This document shows positions 7,454 through 17,273 of a DNA stretch of 64,000 bases, one piece after another. The notes under the pieces were generated by a model. That model was not told the DNA's origin, made no database searches, and was given only the letters and a program-made list of their open reading frames with translations. The stretch comes from CAZFHA01 sp964518595 (lineage in GTDB: Bacteria; Bacillota; Clostridia; Saccharofermentanales; Saccharofermentanaceae). The translations under genes were made by a program, and so were the position numbers. How positions within the stretch are numbered: position 1 is the stretch's first letter; the number at the start of each line of letters is the position of its first letter. The DNA lies in contig CAZFHA010000020.1 in the NCBI GenBank assembly GCA_964518595.1, forward strand, positions 1-64,000, in the 5' to 3' direction.

Positions 7454-8344
7454 ATGAAAAAGCCTGTATTTGTAGGCTCAGCAACTGCAATTGTTACTCC
7501 TTTTAACGCTAAAGGGATTGATTATGATAAATTTTCTCAACTCATAGATTTTCAGTTGAAACATAAAAGTGATGCTATTGTAGTTTGCGGAACCACGGGA
7601 GAATCGTCCACAATGCCGGATTCCGAACATCTGGCTGCTATCGATTTCGCTGTAAAAGAAGTCGCTGGGCGTATTCCCGTAGTTGCCGGTATCGGCAGCA
7701 ATGACACAGCCCATGCTGTGGAGCTCTGTCGTGAAGCTACTGCCTTAAAACCCGATGGTCTTCTTAGTGTTACACCCTATTATAATAAGGCCTCACAAGA
7801 GGGTCTGTATCGTCATTTTAAGGCAATTGCCGAGGCTACGGATTTGCCTATGATTCTCTATAATGTTCCAGCGCGAACAGCCCTGGATCTAGCACCTGAG
7901 ACAGCTTGCCGCTTAGCAGAAATCGCTAATATTATTGCCATTAAAGAATGTAATCTGCTTCATGCCCCCGAGATTGTTCGTCTCTGCGGCGATGAAATGC
8001 TACTCTATTCCGGCGAAGATGGTTTAGTCATTCCGCTGCTTTCTCTTGGTGGTTTGGGCGTAATCTCCGTGGCTGGAAATTTGGTACCCGCTGAGATGAG
8101 CCAGATGGTTCATGATTATTTAGCCGGTAAGCACAAAGAAGCCCTTAAGCAGCAACTAGATTTACTGCCCCTCATTAAAGCTCTCTTCTCAGATGTGAAT
8201 CCAATCCCAACCAAGGAAGCTATGAATATACTTGGTTGGCAAGTGGGAGATTGTCGCCTCCCGCTCTGTGAAATGTCAGAAGCCGGTCATAACCAGTTGG
8301 CAAAAGTCCTTAAAGAATACCAGATAGCCCCTTTACATGCCTAA
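7454..8344 (+). CDS. dapA: 4-hydroxy-tetrahydrodipicolinate synthase
   Basis: Condenses pyruvate with aspartate semialdehyde, the first committed step of lysine/diaminopimelate synthesis. Seen: a TIM-barrel protein with GTTGESSTM (pyruvate-binding region), VTPYYNKASQEGLYRHF with the catalytic Tyr, LYNVPART, and IIAIKEC with the Schiff-base Lys. At 296 residues it has the usual length. The start is ATG 7454, preceded by GGAGG; an upstream in-frame extension lies in the leader hairpin and is not protein-like. dapB follows after 113 bases on the same strand. The intergenic segment can fold (TGGGA at 8346 with TCCCA at 8428) but has no obvious terminator. Confidence 0.97.
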   Translation: MKKPVFVGSATAIVTPFNAKGIDYDKFSQLIDFQLKHKSDAIVVCGTTGESSTMPDSEHLAAIDFAVKEVAGRIPVVAGIGSNDTAHAVELCREATALKPDGLLSVTPYYNKASQEGLYRHFKAIAEATDLPMILYNVPARTALDLAPETACRLAEIANIIAIKECNLLHAPEIVRLCGDEMLLYSGEDGLVIPLLSLGGLGVISVAGNLVPAEMSQMVHDYLAGKHKEALKQQLDLLPLIKALFSDVNPIPTKEAMNILGWQVGDCRLPLCEMSEAGHNQLAKVLKEYQIAPLHA

Positions 8345-8457
8345 TTGGGAGATTTTTCACTACCAGATCCAGATAAAATGAGGAAAACACCTCAAAACAG
8401 AGAAAGTTAACTGTATCTGTCAAAAAATCCCAGATTACAGTCTTAAGGAGCGTAAAT

Positions 8458-9222
8458 ATGATCAGAATATTTTTAAACGGTTGCAACGGGCGCATGGGGC
8501 GTGCCATTGCCGAGATCAGCCAAGCAAGTGAAACCTTTAAAATTGTGGCGGGTGGTGATAGCCATATATCACCCACCGACTTTCCGCAATATACAGATAT
8601 CAATAATTGCCAAGAGGAATTTGATGTAATTATTGATTTCTCACATATTTCTGCCACAGAATCAGTGATTGATTTTGCCCGTAAGCGGAATAGACCCTTG
8701 GTCATGTGTACTACCGGACTATCTGTTGAGCAAAAACAGCTCCTGCATGAACTGTCCAAAGACGTTGCCGTCTTCTATTCTGCCAACATGTCTTTGGGTA
8801 TCAATGTGCTAAGTGCGCTGGCTCAAAAAGCAGCCGAGTTACTCTATCCGGATTTTGATATAGAAATCATTGAAGCCCATCATAACCAAAAACTGGATGC
8901 GCCTTCCGGAACTGCACTGCTATTAGCTGATGATATCAATGCTACCCTAGATAATCAATTAGAATACGTCTATAATCGCCAACCTCTACACCAGAAGAGA
9001 CAGAAGAAAGAATTGGGTCTACATGCCATTCGTGGCGGAACCATTGTAGGCGAGCACAGCGTTATATTTGCCGGTCCACAAGAAACAATTACCCTATCCC
9101 ATAGTGCCCAATCTCGTGAAGTATTTGCCCAAGGAAGCCTTTCAGCCGCTCGTTTCTTGGTTACTCAACCGGCCGGGCTCTACTCAATGAAGGAACTGGT
9201 ACAAACAACCTTTAATACTTGA
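8458..9222 (+). CDS. dapB: 4-hydroxy-tetrahydrodipicolinate reductase
   Basis: NAD(P)H-dependent reductase for the second step of the diaminopimelate pathway. Seen: the nucleotide-binding loop NGCNGRMGRAI at the N-terminus, DFSHISATESV, CTTGLS, YSANMSLGINVL, and the catalytic/substrate block EAHHNQKLDAPSGTA. The 254 residues are normal for the family. AAGGAG precedes the ATG. A strong terminator follows at 9283-9324, closing the dapA-dapB operon. Confidence 0.97.
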   Translation: MIRIFLNGCNGRMGRAIAEISQASETFKIVAGGDSHISPTDFPQYTDINNCQEEFDVIIDFSHISATESVIDFARKRNRPLVMCTTGLSVEQKQLLHELSKDVAVFYSANMSLGINVLSALAQKAAELLYPDFDIEIIEAHHNQKLDAPSGTALLLADDINATLDNQLEYVYNRQPLHQKRQKKELGLHAIRGGTIVGEHSVIFAGPQETITLSHSAQSREVFAQGSLSAARFLVTQPAGLYSMKELVQTTFNT

Positions 9223-9282
9223 TATGCTAAAGAACTGCCCTTACGTTGAAAGTAATAAAATAATTTTCTTAAATAGAAAAGA

Positions 9283-9324
9283 CTGCTCTGTAGAAAGCCA
9301 AGAAATACAGAGCAGCCTTTTTTT
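9283..9324 (+). terminator. Terminator of dapA-dapB
   Basis: CTGCTCTGTA (9283-9292) pairs perfectly with TACAGAGCAG (9306-9315), followed by CC and a run of seven Ts. A second small palindrome (TTAAGCG / CGCTTAA, 9365-9383) lies further on and could help terminate the converging transcript. Confidence 0.9.
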
Positions 9325-9413
9325 ATTTGGTTCAATGTTAAGAACCAATCTTATTCAGAAAATATTAAGCGTTAGTCGCTTAACTTGCCACCAAAGGATT
9401 CAAGCTCAACTTC

Positions 9414-9451
9414 TTAACAAAGAAGGCAAGAAATTTCACCCTTCTTGCTTC
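9414..9451 (-). terminator. Terminator of the DUF624 gene
   Basis: On the minus strand GAAGCAAGAA pairs with TTTCTTGCCTTC (one bulged base), followed by TTTGTT. The hairpin begins inside the last codons of the gene. Confidence 0.55.
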
Positions 9452-10371
9452 TCATCCTTTCCCTGGCGGTCAGGCGCATTAACAATATAACGTTCAATCT
9501 GCTGCCAGACGAAAAAGGAATTCAAATACTGAGTAAAGGAAAAAGCGAAAAGAGCATAGTAAAGAATTGAGATTGCTAATCCTATATAGGTCAAAGTAAA
9601 CATCAATATGACCGGAATTACCAGAAGAACAATAAGATTAACGATAAAGATACCCAAAGTAGGCAAAAAACGTCCTAGAAAAAACAAGACAGAATTTTTG
9701 TATATATCTCTCAGTTTCAATTCAACTGAAGCTATCATAGGGTAAACAAAAATCTGAATACACATGAAAAACAAAAAGATCATAATAAAAATAGTTAAAA
9801 GAATTTGAGAAAAGGATTGGGTAAAAATGCGGGCATAGAAAACAATGTTAACAAGAATGATACTGGTAATAAGTAAAGTTACGAACATTGCTTTCAAGGA
9901 CTGTTTAAAATTGCTTTTTACGGCTGAAACAAAGTCGCCCCATAAGAAAACAGGTATCTCCCGGGCAAAATTGCGATATATGTAACTAAAACCCGTTTGA
10001 AAGGGTCCTATAGTCACTAACAGCATCCCAACAATCCACATAATAATAACCAGCAAAATCATAAAGTACAGCTGCATAGCTACTTCCGTACTGGAAACAG
10101 CGGCATCTGCTGCCACAACCCCAATAGAAGTTAGGTACTTCTCAAAAGCATCAGGAACAAAAATAGGATTTAACATTGGCAGGTAAATAACAGCACCTAC
10201 ATAAGCCAAAATTAAGCTGGGTACATTAAAAAGTAAAAACATCAAGTTCAGGATAATCATCTTGCCAAATTTTCTGGCATAGGTCTGAAAAAAGCGGACA
10301 AATGCCCCTGCCTTCGGGTCATCGGCATAGACCCCAGGACCTTCTTTATCATAGCGGGGAAATAACCTCAT
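9436..10371 (-). CDS. DUF624 (YesL-like) integral membrane protein
   Basis: A 311-residue membrane protein. The N-terminus (RLFPRYDKEGPGV, then a soluble stretch and FGKMIILNLMFLLFNVP) is typical of the DUF624/YesL family, whose members are small multi-pass proteins, often near carbohydrate uptake genes, without established biochemistry. Hydrophobic segments are seen near 38-62, 95-122, 160-185, 190-215 and two near 235-285. It follows trmFO by 54 bases on the same strand and may be the last gene of the comM-dprA-topA-trmFO run. Confidence 0.7.
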   Translation of the reverse strand: MRLFPRYDKEGPGVYADDPKAGAFVRFFQTYARKFGKMIILNLMFLLFNVPSLILAYVGAVIYLPMLNPIFVPDAFEKYLTSIGVVAADAAVSSTEVAMQLYFMILLVIIMWIVGMLLVTIGPFQTGFSYIYRNFAREIPVFLWGDFVSAVKSNFKQSLKAMFVTLLITSIILVNIVFYARIFTQSFSQILLTIFIMIFLFFMCIQIFVYPMIASVELKLRDIYKNSVLFFLGRFLPTLGIFIVNLIVLLVIPVILMFTLTYIGLAISILYYALFAFSFTQYLNSFFVWQQIERYIVNAPDRQGKDEKQEG

Positions 10372-10425
10372 ACAACACCATAATCCTTTCCAAAAACTTT
10401 AATTTTATTACTTTAGCAGTTTACT

Positions 10426-11772
10426 CTACTTTTGCCCATTATAAAAGCCTTCTAGGGGGATTTTTATAGCTTCAATTTCTGCCAATGAACGCTCCGCATA
10501 ATGATGATAACGTTCTTTCTTCCCTTTTACCCGATAATCTAATGGCGGAATCAAACCAAAGTTGGCATTCATAGGAACAAACTTCTTGATGCTTGTATCA
10601 GAAATATAGGCCGCCATAGCTCCCAGCATAGTATTTTCACTAAAGGCCGGGCACAGATTACTCTCAAGAATCCTACAGGCCGCAAACAATCCAGCCAGAA
10701 ATCCGGAACCAGCAGACTCAACATAGCCCTCCACTCCGGTAATTTGTCCGGCAAAAAATAGTCTTGGCTCCTTTATCAGTTGATACTGCTGATTCAAAAT
10801 ACCCGGGGAATCTAAATACGTGTTTCTGTGCATAACGCCCATTCGAAAAAATTCTGCATTTTCAAGACCCGGTATCATTCTAAAGACCCTTTGCTGTTCC
10901 GGAAAACGTAGGCGGGTCTGGAAACCAACAATATTAAACATACTGGCCGAACGATCATCCTGCCGTAACTGCACACAAGCATAAGGTTCTTTCCCTGTTC
11001 TTGGGTCAACTAGCCCAACCGGCTTTAAGGGGCCAAAGCGAATGGTATCCTTTCCCCGCTTAGCCATGGTCTCAATAGGCATGCAGCCCTCAAAAACTGT
11101 TTCTTTATCAAAATTCTTAACTGGAGCCAATTCAGCCTCAATCAGAGCCTGCCAAAAAGCTTCATATTCCTCTCTGTTCATCGGGCAATTCAAATAATCA
11201 TTCCCACCTTTTCCATAGCGTGACATGGGAAAGGCAATGTCTCGATTAATTGTCTCGGCAACAACAATGGGGGCAGCTGCATCGAAAAAATGCAAAGTCT
11301 GCTGACCAGCTACTTTAACGATAGCCGTAAACAAATCACCTTGAGTTAAGGGTCCCGTTGCAATCACACAGATCCCTGACTCCGGCACAGAACTAACCTG
11401 TTCCTCTACAACAGTAATGAGTGGATGGGAACGAATCTTATCTGTCACGTAATCAGAAAACTCTTCTCTATCTACAGCTAATGCACCTCCGGCAGGCACT
11501 GAAGTCTGATCTGCCGCTTCAAGAATCAGTGATCCTAACCGCCTAAGCTCTTCCTTCAAAAGACCTACACCACTTTCCAACTGATTGGAACGCAAAGAAT
11601 TGCTGCATACCAGCTCTGCAAAACCGGGCATCTGATGGGCTTCCGAATAATGTTTAGGTTTCATCTCTTTTAAAATAACCGGGACACCAGCTTTGGCCAA
11701 TTGCCAAGCGGCTTCGCAGCCAGCCAGACCTGCCCCAATAACAACAACCGGATCTACTTTAACCTTGGTCAC
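10426..11772 (-). CDS. trmFO: Methylenetetrahydrofolate-tRNA-(uracil-5-)-methyltransferase
   Basis: Flavoprotein that makes ribothymidine at position 54 of tRNA using methylenetetrahydrofolate. Seen: the FAD loop VVVIGAGLAGCEAAW, KEMKPKHYSEAHQ, ELVCSNSLRSNQ with the family's conserved Cys, EEFSDYVT, and the C-terminal GQITGVEGYVESAGSG. 448 residues is the expected length. The start is GTG at 11772 behind a perfect AAGGAGG, overlapping the end of topA by 14 bases, so the two are translationally coupled. topA-trmFO is a conserved Firmicutes arrangement. Confidence 0.97.
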   Translation of the reverse strand: MTKVKVDPVVVIGAGLAGCEAAWQLAKAGVPVILKEMKPKHYSEAHQMPGFAELVCSNSLRSNQLESGVGLLKEELRRLGSLILEAADQTSVPAGGALAVDREEFSDYVTDKIRSHPLITVVEEQVSSVPESGICVIATGPLTQGDLFTAIVKVAGQQTLHFFDAAAPIVVAETINRDIAFPMSRYGKGGNDYLNCPMNREEYEAFWQALIEAELAPVKNFDKETVFEGCMPIETMAKRGKDTIRFGPLKPVGLVDPRTGKEPYACVQLRQDDRSASMFNIVGFQTRLRFPEQQRVFRMIPGLENAEFFRMGVMHRNTYLDSPGILNQQYQLIKEPRLFFAGQITGVEGYVESAGSGFLAGLFAACRILESNLCPAFSENTMLGAMAAYISDTSIKKFVPMNANFGLIPPLDYRVKGKKERYHHYAERSLAEIEAIKIPLEGFYNGQK

Positions 11773-14107
11773 TACTTTCCTCCTTGGACACTACAACATC
11801 TTCCTGTGTGCTTTTTGTTTTGCTCCGCCGCCCTGACTTAGTTGTCTTAGTAGCGTCCTTCTTATCAGCTTTAGTAGCTTCCTTTTTAGAAGCTTCTTTC
11901 TTAACAACTTCCGTTGAGTTATTCTCTTCAGCTCCAGCTTCTGCATCGGAAGCCGCATCCTTTTTGGCCGATTTTTTAGCATTGGTAGGACAATCTCTGT
12001 TACTGCATCGCGGATAGGACTTGCCACGAAACTTCTTCCAAACCATATAACTATTACAAGTCTCACAAAGTTTGCCTTCTACCGGCAGATCCCAGCTAAT
12101 AAAACCGCACTCCGGGTCTTTACCTTTTTTATCGCAGGTGTAAAACTGCCGCCCCTTAAACTTTCTGGAGGTATGAACAGTCAAGCCTGAGCCACATAAT
12201 GGACAAGTGCCTTGAACGGCAATTTCCAAATTCTTGGTATATTTACATTCAGGAAAACGAGAGCAGGCAATAAACTTACCATACCGGCCTTCTTTTATAA
12301 CTAACTCCCCTTCATGACATTCCGGGCAAGCCTCACCAGTCTTCTCCTGTTTCATAGCTACTTTTTCAACTTCGGCAGTAGCCTTAACAATTTGGTCATG
12401 GAAAGGCGGATAGAAGTCAGATAAAACATCTACCCAGTTCTTCTTTCCTAACTCAATAGCGTCAAGTAACTCTTCCATTTGAGCTGTAAAAGTAGTATCA
12501 ACAATGTTATCAAAATTATTTGCTAGTAGTTTAGTTACAATGATTCCCAGCTCCGTAGGCGAAAGATATTTGGCTTGCTTTTCAACATAATTTCGCTCTA
12601 AAATGGTTGAGATAGTTGGGGCATAGGTAGACGGCCGCCCAATCCCCTGCTCTTCCATCGCTTTAATCAGAGTTGCTTCTGTATAGCGTGGCGGCGGCAA
12701 GGTAAACTTCTGCTCCGGTGTTAGTTTTAAGAGGTGAAGTATCTGCTCTTCTACCAGTTCAGGTAATTTTTCTTTGCTACCGACTTTATCAGCTTCATTG
12801 CTACTATTATCTACCCCTTCCTCAACTACATCTCCATAGGCAGCTAAAAATCCTGCAAAGCGAATCGTTTCACCTTGGCTACGAAATACCTGTTCCCCAG
12901 CCAAAATATCTACACTTACAGTATCCACTTCAGCAGCAGACATTTGTGAAGCCAAAAAGCGATCCCAGATCAATTTATAAAGCCGATATTGATCGTGAGA
13001 CAGAGAGTTTTGAATTTGTTCAGGAGATAACTCAAAATGAGCCGGTCGAATAGCTTCATGGGCATCTTGAGCAGCATTCTTATTAGAGAAACGTCGAGGT
13101 GACTTAGGTAAAAAACGCTCGCCATAACGTTGACTAATCAAATCACGAGCCATCCCCATGGCTTCGTCCGAAATTCTTACAGAGTCAGTACGGATATAAG
13201 AAACCAGGGCGGTTTGTCCCTGCCCACTTATCTCAACACCTTCGTATAATTGCTGTGCCACACTCATGGTTTTTCGCGAGGAAAAGCTAAGTCTTCGGGA
13301 AGCCTCCTGCTGAAGTGTACTGGTAGTAAAAGGAGCTGCCGGCTGACGCTGCTTACTGCCCTTTTTAACTTTACCTACGGTAAAGTCTTTCCCTTTAATA
13401 TCTGCAAGTACTGCTTCCGCTTGTTCTTGATTCTGTAACCTTACCTTCTCAACCTTCGCACCCTTTTGCCTGCCTTGATAGCGAGCCCGAAAACTTTGAG
13501 TCCGATCTTCCGGTGACAATTCCGCAGTCAGTAACCAATACTCTTCTTTCTGAAAATTATTGATTTCCGTTTCACGATCAACAATCATTTTAGTTGCTAC
13601 AGATTGAACACGTCCTGCCGAGAGGCCTTTTCGAATCTTCTTCCAGAGCAGAGGGCTGAGCTCATACCCTACAAGACGATCAAGAATTCTTCTTGCTTGT
13701 TGGGCATTAACCAGATCCAGATCTATTGATCTGGGTTTATCAATTGCTGACTTTACGGCTTTAGCTGTAATTTCATTAAAGCTGACTCGGCAATCTGATA
13801 GGGGGTCCACACCAAGTACCCCGGCTATATGCCATGCAATAGCCTCACCTTCTCTATCAGGGTCAGTTGCGATATAAATTTGTTCCACATCTGAAGACAT
13901 GTCCTTCAGCTCTCGAATGACTTTTTCTTTTCCACGCATATTGATATACGTGGGCTTAAAGTTCTTCTTAACATCGACCCCTAAGGTGGAAGAAGGCAAA
14001 TCACGGATATGCCCAACAGAAGCCGTAATTCGAAAATCTTTCCCTAAATATCGGCCAATGGTTTTAGCTTTAGCCGGTGACTCAACGATGACAAGTTTTT
14101 TTCCCAT
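11759..14107 (-). CDS. topA: DNA topoisomerase I (type IA)
   Basis: Relaxes negative supercoils by single-strand passage. Seen: N-terminal TOPRIM with VIVESPAKAKTI (Glu9) and DPDREGEAIAWH (Asp82, Asp84, Glu86), the active Tyr304 in SYIRTDSVRIS, and GIGRPSTYAPTI. Three C-terminal zinc ribbons are visible (CPECHEG...C..C, CPLCGSG...CDKKGKDPEC, CETCNS...C...C). The final 65 residues are a Lys/Ala/Glu/Asp/Ser-rich disordered tail beyond the last ribbon, longer than in B. subtilis TopA. It lies between dprA and trmFO. A short hairpin (ACAGAC / GTCTGT) lies in the 111-base gap upstream. Confidence 0.97.
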   Translation of the reverse strand: MGKKLVIVESPAKAKTIGRYLGKDFRITASVGHIRDLPSSTLGVDVKKNFKPTYINMRGKEKVIRELKDMSSDVEQIYIATDPDREGEAIAWHIAGVLGVDPLSDCRVSFNEITAKAVKSAIDKPRSIDLDLVNAQQARRILDRLVGYELSPLLWKKIRKGLSAGRVQSVATKMIVDRETEINNFQKEEYWLLTAELSPEDRTQSFRARYQGRQKGAKVEKVRLQNQEQAEAVLADIKGKDFTVGKVKKGSKQRQPAAPFTTSTLQQEASRRLSFSSRKTMSVAQQLYEGVEISGQGQTALVSYIRTDSVRISDEAMGMARDLISQRYGERFLPKSPRRFSNKNAAQDAHEAIRPAHFELSPEQIQNSLSHDQYRLYKLIWDRFLASQMSAAEVDTVSVDILAGEQVFRSQGETIRFAGFLAAYGDVVEEGVDNSSNEADKVGSKEKLPELVEEQILHLLKLTPEQKFTLPPPRYTEATLIKAMEEQGIGRPSTYAPTISTILERNYVEKQAKYLSPTELGIIVTKLLANNFDNIVDTTFTAQMEELLDAIELGKKNWVDVLSDFYPPFHDQIVKATAEVEKVAMKQEKTGEACPECHEGELVIKEGRYGKFIACSRFPECKYTKNLEIAVQGTCPLCGSGLTVHTSRKFKGRQFYTCDKKGKDPECGFISWDLPVEGKLCETCNSYMVWKKFRGKSYPRCSNRDCPTNAKKSAKKDAASDAEAGAEENNSTEVVKKEASKKEATKADKKDATKTTKSGRRSKTKSTQEDVVVSKEESSDQG

Positions 14108-14218
14108 ATTGGTACGCCCTTCATCTTGTTTTTTTATCTAACAGACCGCTCTGTCTGTACTCCTCAAAGAATGTCAAATAAACATTCCGCTAAGACAATC
14201 TGTGTACCATTATATACT

Positions 14219-15382
14219 TTATATATGGGAAAAAGTCAAAGCATACCCTTGAGAACTTTCAGAAATATAGCCAGAAAGTGTTAATTCCGCTAATATTTCC
14301 GCCATATCTATAAAAGATAAACCGGTAACTTCCATCAGCTCATCAATTGACATTACGCCTATCTCTAAATGTTGTAACACCTTCTCCCGGTTATCCTCTG
14401 GTGCACTTAAAGATACACAGCTATCAACTTGCCGTATTTGATCCAGTTTACGGTTAAAGCTAACATTAGCCAAACGTTCAACTATATCCTCCGCACGCAA
14501 AAGGAGCTCGGCGCCATCCCTTAGCAAGGATAAATTTCCTTTGGATTTTTCGGCATAAATATTTCCTGGAACAACAAAAACATCTCTGCCTTGAACAGCT
14601 GCAAAGGCTGCCGTATGCAAAGTCCCGCTATGCTCCCCCGCCTCCATAATAGCAACAACATCAGCCAAACCCGAGAGTATACGATTTCGGGCTGGAAAGT
14701 ACTGACGGAGCACTTTAGTTCCAGGGGGCAATTCAGAAAGTAGTAAACCCTTTTGAGCAATAGTGTAGAATAGATTTTGGTTTTCCGAGGGGTATATTTG
14801 GTCTAATCCCCCTGCCATTACGGCGATAGTTTTGCCACTAATTGCCAAAGCCGTTTCATGTGCCTGCGTATCAATCCCTCTAGCCAGACCACTAACAATC
14901 ACAACCTCTTTTTCGGCTAAAGCCTGAGTAATTTCTTTGGTCACTTTTAATCCATAGGCTGTTGGAGCTCGACTGCCCACTACTGCCACAGTGGATAAAT
15001 TTTCTTTGGTTAAAGACAAATCGCCCAGAGTATATAGAACTAGGGGCATATTCTCTAAGGGCAATAGTCGTTTGGGATACTCTTGATCAAAATAATTAAT
15101 TGAATTAAGACCTTGAGCAAGCCAGTAAGAGGCCTGTTCTTTCAAGGCAGATTTATAGGATGAAATATCAATGCGATTCTTGAGCCGCCCTAGGCGCCTA
15201 CTATCAATTCTTGGTATAAGCTTATTCAAAAGCTTATCAAAGGGCCAATGAAACATGTCTTGTGGCCTATCTTCCGGCCTATCTTTCCACCACTGCTTAA
15301 GAATAGTGCCATTAATAACACGATTCATGAGAAGTAAGGAAAGAAATAAGTCCGCAGCCATCTTGTCAATTTCTGTCAGCAT
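14219..15382 (-). CDS. dprA: DNA-processing protein DprA
   Basis: Binds incoming single-stranded DNA and loads RecA during natural transformation. Seen: a modified Rossmann fold with VAVVGSRAPTAYG, IVSGLARGIDTQAH, TIAVMAGGLDQIYP, YFPARNRILSGL and GSGE-type loop EAGEHSGTLHTA, then a C-terminal winged-helix (about 325-380). The first 90 residues resemble a SAM-like N-domain. 387 residues fits longer Firmicutes DprA. The gap to comM upstream is four bases, so they are cotranscribed. Confidence 0.95.
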   Translation of the reverse strand: MLTEIDKMAADLFLSLLLMNRVINGTILKQWWKDRPEDRPQDMFHWPFDKLLNKLIPRIDSRRLGRLKNRIDISSYKSALKEQASYWLAQGLNSINYFDQEYPKRLLPLENMPLVLYTLGDLSLTKENLSTVAVVGSRAPTAYGLKVTKEITQALAEKEVVIVSGLARGIDTQAHETALAISGKTIAVMAGGLDQIYPSENQNLFYTIAQKGLLLSELPPGTKVLRQYFPARNRILSGLADVVAIMEAGEHSGTLHTAAFAAVQGRDVFVVPGNIYAEKSKGNLSLLRDGAELLLRAEDIVERLANVSFNRKLDQIRQVDSCVSLSAPEDNREKVLQHLEIGVMSIDELMEVTGLSFIDMAEILAELTLSGYISESSQGYALTFSHI

Positions 15383-15386
15383 ATTC

Positions 15387-16967
15387 CTACCTTCTTACTT
15401 TCAAATATTGAGGTCTATAGATCATAGCTTCTTTGATATGTATAGGGCTTATGTCTAGGGATTCTTGCCAGTCTGCAATAGTGCGTGCGATTCGAAGCAG
15501 GTAATTCAGCCCCCTTGCAGATAAGGATAAATTTTCTGCTACTGATGCTGCATAATCTAATGCCTTTTGCTCAATCCGAAAAAAATCCCTAAGATCATCG
15601 GCTTGGACAAAAGCATTAAGCATCCTTGAAATATGCCCTTGATCACAGCGGTCATATTGGCGTTGCCATATTTCCGCAATTCGCTTTGAAATAGCTAAAC
15701 TTTCCTGCTTACTTTTCTGGTGACCTGATATTGACTCTTTCAGAGCCACTGCATCAATTGAACGCATCTCGGTATATAAATGAATCCGATCCCAGAAAGC
15801 TCCGCTTAAGCGGTTTTGGTATGTCCTAATATTTTGAGGACTACAAATACATTTTCGTTTTGAACTGCCAGAATAACCGCAATGACAAGGGTTCATAGTG
15901 CCCACCAGTATGAATCCCTTAGCCCCTCTAACCAATTGAGAAAATCCATAATCCGCCAAATACCCCTGCTCCATTGGCTGCAGCAAATCTGTCAGATATT
16001 TTGAAGAAAAGGCTGTTATTTCATCCATAAGTAAGATCCCATTATTGGCCTTTATTAGTTCTCCCGGCTTTCGAAGACTGGTTCCCAAAAGGCTGGCATG
16101 GCTGGATGAGGGAAAAACCTTGCGAAAGGGTCTTCGTAAAAGTTCACTGGAACTTATATCATTAAAACTATTTAAGGTGAGCAGTTGCTTTTGTTCTTCA
16201 CCCGAAAGTGGCGGCAATAGACCAGCTAAAATTAAGGCAGCAGTAGTCTTACCGCAACCGGGACTACCAGATAAGAGAATATTGTGAAAACCAGCAGCTG
16301 CATATTGAAGAGCCTTTGAAGCTTTATGCTGCCCCTTTAAAAGGCTAAAATCTGGAAACTCTATCTTGTCAAAGTCATTTCGCCCATTTAATTCAGGCGG
16401 AATCAGTGTCTGTTCAAGGCCAATCTGAGTAGCTTTCGTAGCAATTTCTCCTTTTAACACCTCCACAGCTGACTTTAAACTTTCCACTGCAAAACAAGGA
16501 AAATTATGAGCATAAGCTTCCTGATAATTGCCCCAAGGTATTAAACAGTGATAAGACTGCATGTTAGAGAAATTCAGAAGCATAGCTGTAGCACCGGGAA
16601 CTGGTAACACTAAGCCCGTTAAGGCTAACTCTCCAAAAGCAAAAATCTGTCCACGCCTATCCCCCAATTGCCCAGAAGCCGCTAAAATACCCAATGCCAT
16701 TGGCAGATCAAAAGAAGAGCCAGATTTGTGTAAATATGCCGGGACTAAGCTAATGGTAATACGCCCGGCCGGAAAAACCAGAGCACTATGGCGAAAAGCT
16801 GTTCTGACTCTCTCCTTAGCTTCACGGATGGCTGAATCCCCCAGTCCAACCAGCTCAAAAATTGGCAGTCCCGGTACTATACTCACTTCAATAATTGCTC
16901 TTACAACTTTATAGTCCTGTAGATATGCTGTAACAACTTTAGCATAGCGTATCTTTTTACTCTCCAT
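15387..16967 (-). CDS. comM: YifB/ComM family Mg chelatase-like AAA ATPase
   Basis: Hexameric AAA+ helicase family that promotes branch migration during transformation-related recombination. Seen: N-terminal Lon-protease-like fold (LVGLGDSAIREAKERVR, HKSGSSFDLPMALG), Walker A GSPGCGKT near residues 234-241, Walker B GILLMDEI, the conserved Cys cluster MNPCHCGYSG...CICSP, and the C-terminal Mg_chelatase_C domain ending in ARTIADW. I place the start at the internal ATG (16967), which has GGGAGG five bases upstream; the frame opens four codons earlier at a weaker ATG. First gene of comM-dprA-topA-trmFO. Confidence 0.94.
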   Translation of the reverse strand: MESKKIRYAKVVTAYLQDYKVVRAIIEVSIVPGLPIFELVGLGDSAIREAKERVRTAFRHSALVFPAGRITISLVPAYLHKSGSSFDLPMALGILAASGQLGDRRGQIFAFGELALTGLVLPVPGATAMLLNFSNMQSYHCLIPWGNYQEAYAHNFPCFAVESLKSAVEVLKGEIATKATQIGLEQTLIPPELNGRNDFDKIEFPDFSLLKGQHKASKALQYAAAGFHNILLSGSPGCGKTTAALILAGLLPPLSGEEQKQLLTLNSFNDISSSELLRRPFRKVFPSSSHASLLGTSLRKPGELIKANNGILLMDEITAFSSKYLTDLLQPMEQGYLADYGFSQLVRGAKGFILVGTMNPCHCGYSGSSKRKCICSPQNIRTYQNRLSGAFWDRIHLYTEMRSIDAVALKESISGHQKSKQESLAISKRIAEIWQRQYDRCDQGHISRMLNAFVQADDLRDFFRIEQKALDYAASVAENLSLSARGLNYLLRIARTIADWQESLDISPIHIKEAMIYRPQYLKVRR

Positions 16968-17273
16968 ATTCCCTCCCATGATCTTTCTGGGTCAACCTAA
17001 TATAACTACATTACAATTTCAGCAAAGGAGAAAACTATAAGTTTCCAGACAAAAAGTGACAAAAACTGTCAGTAAAAATTAGAGAATCAATCTATTTGAG
17101 AACTAGGCACTGCTGAAAAGCCATTGATATCAGCACTTTTCACGTCTACAAATCAAAAAATTTCTATTAATCATAACTTTTGCTTTGATCGAGCTGCAAG
17201 AAAAGGAACGGTTCATGATATAATTTTGTGGTATATTTATGTAAAGAATGCAAGAGATGAAAGAGGTCATAAT
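16968..17273 (+). promoter_or_regulatory. comM-ychF divergent intergenic region with the ychF promoter
   Basis: About 300 bases without a gene. An extended -10 promoter is clear on the plus strand, TG at 17216-17217 then TATAAT at 17219-17224, with no good -35, placing the ychF start near 17231 and a leader of about 43 bases. TGCTGA near 17111 can pair with TCAGCA near 17130 (short stem). On the minus strand no convincing comM promoter was found. Nothing else was recognised. Confidence 0.6.

Noticed and set aside
12718..13053. Plus-strand frames opposite topA, including several of 60-110 codons
   Set aside because: They lie wholly opposite a conserved gene and have no ribosome sites.
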